Shown here: positions 6,325-8,921 of the stretch, piece by piece
Numbering within the stretch: the stretch's first letter is position 1
How the letters are laid out: every line of letters begins with the position of its first letter
NCBI GenBank assembly: GCA_019308645.1
Contig: JAFDHR010000077.1
Coordinates: 1 to 8,921, forward strand
DNA length: 8,921 nucleotides
Direction of reading: 5' to 3'
Origin: Deltaproteobacteria bacterium
GTDB taxonomy: Bacteria > Desulfobacterota > DSM-4660 > Desulfatiglandales > B25-G16
The notes under the pieces: model-generated
What the model was told of the DNA's origin: nothing
Databases searched by the model: none
Seen by the model: the letters and a program-made list of their open reading frames with translations, nothing else
Translations under genes and position numbers: made by a program

Positions 6325-7134
6325 TTACATAACCTGCCAGTCAATCATTTCGGATGAAAATACAGGTCCGTCCTGACACACATAATAATATGACTTGCTT
6401 TTGTTATTATTTGCCTTAACTGCGCAACCTTGGCATATTCCGAGACCACAGGCCATTTGACCTTCCAGGGATAGATAGCACCTTAAATTGGAGGCAATAG
6501 CCATTTGAGCAACTTTTTTTAGCATAAGAGTTGGGCCACACGCATACATTACTGGTTTTTTAGTAAATTCTTGACGGAGATATTCATCCAATAGGTCAGT
6601 GACAAGCCCTTTGGTACCCAATGATCCATCCTCTGTTGCAAGAGAAAGGTCAATATTCAAATCTTTTAGTTCATTGATAAGAATAACTTCCTGAGATGTG
6701 CTAAAACCAAGAAACATTGTAATTTTCTGTTTCTGAACTTTATGCAAAGACTGAGCTAAGAAAAATAGGGGTGCTACACCCATGCCACCAGCTATAAGCA
6801 AGCTTTTTTCATGTGGCTTGGAAACAGTGAAACCATTTCCCAATGGCCCGATTACCGAAATAGAATCATCTTTTTTTAAACGAGATAGAAGCAGTGTTCC
6901 CTTTCCAACTATCTTATACAGAAGCATCAACTGATTTTTATCCTGAATTCTGTGTATTGAAAGGGGCCTTCGTAAAAGTGGGTCTTTTGTGGTTCTGCTT
7001 AAATGGACCATCAAAAATTGACCCGGCTTAGCAAGTGAGGCCAGATTTGCGGATCGAAATCCCATAAGCCAGGTGTCTTTTCCTATTTGACGATTAAATT
7101 TTATGGATACTGTTTCTTCTAATACCTCATTCAT
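6325..7134 (-). CDS. pyrK: Dihydroorotate dehydrogenase B (NAD+), electron transfer subunit
   Basis: The 269-residue flavoprotein/iron-sulphur subunit passes electrons from the PyrD FMN through a [2Fe-2S] cluster and FAD to NAD+. Visible motifs are the FAD-binding R-R-P-L-S-I at 55-60, the pyridine-nucleotide-binding G-G-M-G-V-A-P at 116-122, Y-A-C-G-P-T-L-M-L at 197-205, and a C-terminal cluster motif C229-x4-C234-x2-C237-x15-C253, all four cysteines present. Length is normal. It is the first gene of the pyrK-pyrD-aminopeptidase operon. Its ribosome binding site is poor: only a GAG before a run of T precedes the ATG. An extended -10 element lies about 60 bases upstream. Confidence 0.95.
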   Translation of the reverse strand: MNEVLEETVSIKFNRQIGKDTWLMGFRSANLASLAKPGQFLMVHLSRTTKDPLLRRPLSIHRIQDKNQLMLLYKIVGKGTLLLSRLKKDDSISVIGPLGNGFTVSKPHEKSLLIAGGMGVAPLFFLAQSLHKVQKQKITMFLGFSTSQEVILINELKDLNIDLSLATEDGSLGTKGLVTDLLDEYLRQEFTKKPVMYACGPTLMLKKVAQMAIASNLRCYLSLEGQMACGLGICQGCAVKANNNKSKSYYYVCQDGPVFSSEMIDWQVM

Positions 7135-7164
7135 AAAAAAACTCGAAACTTGGAAAAATGTTGA

Positions 7165-7247
7165 TTTGAGAGAAACAGGGAATACTCAACCTATAATAAC
7201 ATATTTGCAATGATTAGATTTGTATTTCTTTGCGCGGAACAGGGAAT
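7165..7247. repeat. Pair of 19-base imperfect direct repeats upstream of pyrK
   Basis: TTTGAGAGAAACAGGGAAT (7165-7183) and TTTGCGCGGAACAGGGAAT (7229-7247) match at 16 of 19 positions, 64 bases apart start to start. They flank the candidate pyrK promoter, between it and pyrK and between it and the SRP RNA. They could be regulator sites or a local duplication. Confidence 0.4.
7193..7201 (-). promoter_or_regulatory. Candidate extended -10 promoter for the pyrK operon
   Basis: On the minus strand TGT followed by TATTAT forms an extended -10 (TGnTATTAT) with five of six core matches. The sequence 17 bases upstream is a poor -35, as is usual for extended -10 promoters. Transcription would start near 7186, giving a leader of about 50 bases. 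One copy of the 19-base direct repeat lies just downstream of the start. Confidence 0.35.
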
Positions 7248-7271
7248 CGTTGGATGGACCAGGGGAAAATA

Positions 7272-7549
7272 CCTTGGTCGTGCATTCCCCTTTGAACAAA
7301 GAAAAGTGATAATCTTAGGGTAAGAAAAGGTAATCAGGCCAGATTGCTTCGTGATGCAGATTAAATTATTTACCGCTGCTTCCTCCCGGACCTGACGGGG
7401 TTCATAATCATCTGTCACACGAGGTCCGGCCTCCTCTCTTACTAAAAGCATTAACCACGATTCTTGTTTCTCAGGAAGGATTTTCGACCCCGCATGAGCG
7501 GATCTCGGGCTACAGGGCACCGCTAACTCCCCGTCTAGCACGACCAAGG
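7272..7549 (-). ncRNA. ffs: Signal recognition particle RNA, long bacterial type with Alu domain
   Basis: About 278 nt. The universal SRP helix-8 signature reads, on the minus strand, GTCAGGTCC then the tetraloop GGGA then GGAAGCAGC (7396-7375). The 5' part holds the Alu-domain sequence of Bacillus-type SRP RNAs, with CGTGCTAG near 7542, TTAGCGGTGCCCTGTA at about 7526-7511 and GATCCGCTC just after. The two ends pair perfectly: CCTTGGTCGTGC (7549-7538) with GCACGACCAAGG (7283-7272), a 12-bp terminal helix that sets the boundaries. GTGTGACAGATGATTAT and ATAATTTAATCTGCATCAC pair around the signature. The RNA binds Ffh to target nascent membrane and secreted proteins; the Alu domain is linked to elongation arrest. 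It begins 21 bases after the HU/IHF-like stop and may share its transcript or use a promoter inside that gene. No clear terminator follows. A 118-codon frame here (7191-7547) is spurious. Confidence 0.95.
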
Positions 7550-7570
7550 GATATTTATGGTATGAAAATG

Positions 7571-7849
7571 TTAGTTATAATCTACTCTTTCCTTTAACTC
7601 TCTACCAACCTTAAAAAATGGGAGTTTTTTGCCCTCAACACTTATAATTTTGCCTGTCTTCGGGTTTCTTCCATCGTAACCGTCATATTTTTTGATCTTA
7701 AAGCTTCCCAATCCTCTAATTTCTATTCTGCTATTCCGTACGAGTGACTTTTCCATTTCTTTGAAAATAGTATTTACTATATCTTCTGCTGTTTTAATTG
7801 TAAGATTCTCTATCTTTGCCAATTTCTCTATTAACTGGGATTTATTCAT
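7571..7849 (-). CDS. HU/IHF-family DNA-binding protein (IHF-beta-like)
   Basis: A 92-residue histone-like protein that bends DNA as a dimer. It begins MNKSQLIEKLAK and has R-I-E-I-R-G-L-G-S-F at 41-50, the beta-arm G-R-N-P-K-T-G at 60-66 with the intercalating proline P63, and F-F-K-V-G-R-E-L-K-E-R-V at 78-89. The R-I-E-I-R-G motif and the arm are closer to IHF-beta than classic HU, as is common in Desulfobacterota. The start at 7849 is preferred over an in-frame ATG at 7882 because it matches the family N-terminus and follows AAGGGGG at 7854-7860; the longer form would add MAFILGSEGGI, unlike the family. It lies between the DUF2914 gene and the SRP RNA, with a good promoter at 7910-7938. Confidence 0.94.
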   Translation of the reverse strand: MNKSQLIEKLAKIENLTIKTAEDIVNTIFKEMEKSLVRNSRIEIRGLGSFKIKKYDGYDGRNPKTGKIISVEGKKLPFFKVGRELKERVDYN

Positions 7850-7909
7850 GATACCCCCTTCACTACCAAGGATGAAAGCCAAAAGAATAGGGCCTTTATT
7901 TTGTTATAT

Positions 7910-7938
7910 TCTATACTTAATACATATAATCAAGTCAA
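7910..7938 (-). promoter_or_regulatory. Sigma-70-type promoter for the HU/IHF-like gene
   Basis: On the minus strand TTGACT (7938-7933, five of six matches) is 17 bases from TATAGA (7915-7910, four of six); TAGAAT at two more bases is an alternative -10. Transcription would start near 7903, about 54 bases before the preferred ATG and also upstream of the alternative one. The SRP RNA may be carried on the same transcript. Confidence 0.55.
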
Positions 7939-7960
7939 GATAAAATACCGAGCCCCGTTT

Positions 7961-8377
7961 TTACTGGGTAATTTTGAATTGCAAGGTCTTTAGCAATTCA
8001 CCCTCTGGGCCAAGCACATCCACATGCCAGTCTCCAATCTCATGTCTTTGAATTACTTTCGAACTATAGGTGCGCCAGCTGCGCGCTTTTATTGCCAGAT
8101 TTACCCTGGCCCTCTCGATATCGCCGAAATACCAGACATGGGTGATCTTAGTAGGGCTATGGGCACCAATGATAGTTGTAAAACAGTATACCTTACCCAA
8201 GGAGGCCTCGAAAACATTTCCAGCACCTACAGGCTCCCGATCTACCACATCGGTAGAGATAGCAGCTACTGCCACTTTTAGAGAGGCAGTCTCTTGCGCC
8301 TGGCCAGTCACTACCTGAGATAATGGAATTGTGATTAGGATGGCCAGAACGAGAAGAAAATAATATACCTTTTTCAT
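7961..8377 (-). CDS. Small exported DUF2914 protein
   Basis: The 138-residue protein starts with a signal peptide: MKK, a hydrophobic core at about 5-23 and a likely cleavage near G-Q-A-Q at 25-28, so the mature part should be outside the cytoplasm. Residues about 60-138 match DUF2914: V-Y-C-F-T-T-I at 63-69, I-T-H-V-W-Y at 78-83, W-R-T-Y-S-S-K at 101-107 and G-D-W-H-V-D-V at 115-121. The domain's function is not established; it is often found in proteobacterial cell-envelope proteins, alone or attached to other domains. The ATG has AAAGGAGA at about 8385-8392. It is on the same strand as the HU/IHF-like gene, but that gene has its own promoter in between. There is one cysteine, C65, in the mature part, so no internal disulfide is expected. 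Confidence 0.85.
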   Translation of the reverse strand: MKKVYYFLLVLAILITIPLSQVVTGQAQETASLKVAVAAISTDVVDREPVGAGNVFEASLGKVYCFTTIIGAHSPTKITHVWYFGDIERARVNLAIKARSWRTYSSKVIQRHEIGDWHVDVLGPEGELLKTLQFKITQ

Positions 8378-8442
8378 GATAATTCTCCTTTCTTTGAAAG
8401 ATTAAATATGATGTTTTCGTAAAAAGTCGGATTCTGTAAATC

Positions 8443-8590
8443 TGTCATTTCGACCAGAGGGAAAAATCTGACTTGCGACAGCAAGTCATCCTGAGCAAAG
8501 CGAAGGATCTTGTTACATGACTCATTGAGATCCCTCGATTCTCTCGGGACGATGCTTCGCATCGGATTTCTCGCTTCACTCGAAATGACA
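8443..8590. repeat. MITE/REP-like multi-hairpin repeat with perfect 11-bp terminal inverted repeats
   Basis: TGTCATTTCGA (8443-8453) and TCGAAATGACA (8580-8590) are perfect inverted ends of a 148-bp unit. Inside are a perfect hairpin GACTTGC-gaca-GCAAGTC (8470-8487), an ATCCT/AGGAT pair around GAGCAAAGCGA (about 8488-8508), TCCC/GGGA (8531-8548 area) and CGATGC-ttc-GCATCG (8550-8564). The phrases GAGCAAAGCGAAGGATCT and TCGCTTCACTCGAAATGACA belong to a dispersed intergenic repeat type I recall from many bacterial genomes. No reading frame inside looks real; such units are thought to move with help from enzymes encoded elsewhere. It sits about 65 bases upstream of the DUF2914 start. Confidence 0.75.
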
Positions 8591-8623
8591 TCTTGTTGAG
8601 ACTTGTTACGGGTTTATATGAAA

Positions 8624-8643
8624 GAAACTTGAAACTTGAAACT
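8624..8643. repeat. Short tandem repeat, GAAACTT units
   Basis: Nearly three copies of the 7-base unit GAAACTT run from 8624 to 8643, in non-coding DNA just outside the 148-bp repeat. It probably reflects slippage; no function is indicated. Confidence 0.6.
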
Positions 8644-8709
8644 GGATAAAAAGGCAATCCAACTCCTTAATTTAAAGAGTCACAAATAACAAAAAGCTCT
8701 TTCATGGTT

Positions 8710-8734
8710 CATTGTGGCCGAAAGGCCATGAGTG
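8710..8734. other. GNRA-capped hairpin in intergenic DNA
   Basis: TTGTGGCC (8712-8719) pairs with GGCCATGA (8724-8731), including two G-U pairs, around a GAAA loop. With one bulged G the stem continues through CA/TG to 8710-8734. The GNRA loop forms in plus-strand RNA. No T-run follows and no gene is adjacent. It may be part of a structured RNA, a repeat element or a chance hairpin. Confidence 0.4.
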
Positions 8735-8817
8735 TTCATCAAACATACATACAGGATTGTCTTTAGTAAAATTCATATTATAAGCTAAAAGAAATACTTA
8801 CCTTATTGTAACTCAGG

Positions 8818-8836
8818 TTGTCGGGTTTCCCGATAA
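8818..8836. other. Compact hairpin near the right edge
   Basis: TTGTCGGG-ttt-CCCGATAA forms an 8-bp stem with one G-U pair. It is followed at once by a weaker stem ATAAATC/GATTTTAT with one bulge (about 8833-8850). If a minus-strand gene ends at 8868 this pair could mark its transcript end, but no T-run is seen on that strand. Otherwise unexplained. Confidence 0.35.
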
Positions 8837-8921
8837 ATCAGCGATTTTATGGGACTAATTCATTTGACTATATGGCTAAAGTTTCTATCAGAGCCTGGAA
8901 TTCAAGTTGATAATATAGAGC

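Larger units (their letters stand above)
8378..8921. other. Gene-poor 3' region
   Basis: No convincing gene is seen in these 544 bases. They hold a 148-bp multi-hairpin repeat, a short tandem repeat and two hairpins. At the right edge a minus-strand frame is open from 8921 to a TAG at 8870-8868 (17 residues, ending FQALIETLAI). It could be the tail of a gene beyond the window, but an open frame this short is expected by chance. The plus strand shows no start with a ribosome binding site. Confidence 0.6.

Noticed and set aside
7262..7290. GGGGAA/TTCCCC inverted repeat as SRP RNA terminator
   Set aside because: It would break the perfect 12-bp terminal helix of the RNA and has no T-run after it on the minus strand.
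7191..7547. 118-codon minus-strand reading frame beginning MVVLDGELAVPCSP
   Set aside because: It lies almost wholly over the SRP RNA, whose signature, Alu motifs and terminal helix explain the sequence; the peptide resembles no protein and has no ribosome binding site.
7850..7882. Upstream ATG giving an 11-residue longer HU/IHF-like protein
   Set aside because: The extension is unlike the family, and the ATG at 7849 has a good AAGGGGG ribosome binding site and the normal N-terminus.
8374..8657. Two overlapping minus-strand frames of 62 and 70 codons
   Set aside because: Both run through the 148-bp multi-hairpin repeat and translate its repeat sequence; low-complexity peptides without family features.
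221..8689. TTATTTGTGAC at 221-231 and its reverse complement at 8679-8689 as ends of an element
   Set aside because: An 11-base match in inverted orientation is expected by chance several times in about 9 kb, and the flanks do not match.
8868..8921. Open minus-strand frame at the right edge as a partial gene
   Set aside because: Only 17 codons with no recognisable motif; an open frame this short occurs often by chance.

Overview
The window looks like a chromosomal segment from an anaerobic Gram-negative bacterium, most likely from the Desulfobacterota (former Deltaproteobacteria) or a relative. This rests on the start of a 4-hydroxybutyryl-CoA dehydratase-like protein, an NAD-linked class 1B dihydroorotate dehydrogenase (PyrD plus PyrK), an HU/IHF-beta-like protein of the type common in that group, a secreted DUF2914 protein, and a dispersed multi-hairpin intergenic repeat. 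The taxonomic placement is inference. No CRISPR array, transposase, phage gene or tRNA was found.

Left part (1-3777): two minus-strand genes, a 4-hydroxybutyryl-CoA dehydratase/HpaB-family protein cut by the window edge and a LarA-like (DUF2088) nickel-racemase-family protein, are divergent from a plus-strand acyl-CoA carboxylase carboxyltransferase gene. The 285 bases between the two minus-strand genes hold a possible 46-codon ORF that overlaps the LarA-like stop by GTGA, and a set of TAGTAA/TTACTA inverted repeats next to the dehydratase ribosome binding site. The 391-base divergent region holds a candidate promoter for the LarA-like gene, a 13-bp-stem inverted repeat and a tiny leader-like ORF before the carboxyltransferase. 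These genes suggest acyl-CoA/hydroxyacid metabolism, but no biotin carboxylase, biotin carrier or nickel-cofactor (LarB/C/E) gene is in view.

Middle (3987-7134): a tight minus-strand operon reads pyrK, pyrD (TAAATG junction, no gap), then an M18-family metallo-aminopeptidase whose start overlaps the end of pyrD by 29 bases. PyrK and PyrD together form the NAD-dependent dihydroorotate dehydrogenase of pyrimidine synthesis.

Right part (7135-8921): the key non-coding gene is a long (about 278 nt) signal recognition particle RNA with an Alu domain, on the minus strand at about 7272-7549. It is easily mistaken for a 118-codon ORF. It lies 21 bases downstream of an HU/IHF-like gene, which has a good sigma-70-type promoter. 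Upstream is a small exported DUF2914 protein. The last 544 bases contain a 148-bp repeat bounded by perfect 11-bp terminal inverted repeats, a short tandem repeat and two isolated hairpins, with no convincing gene.
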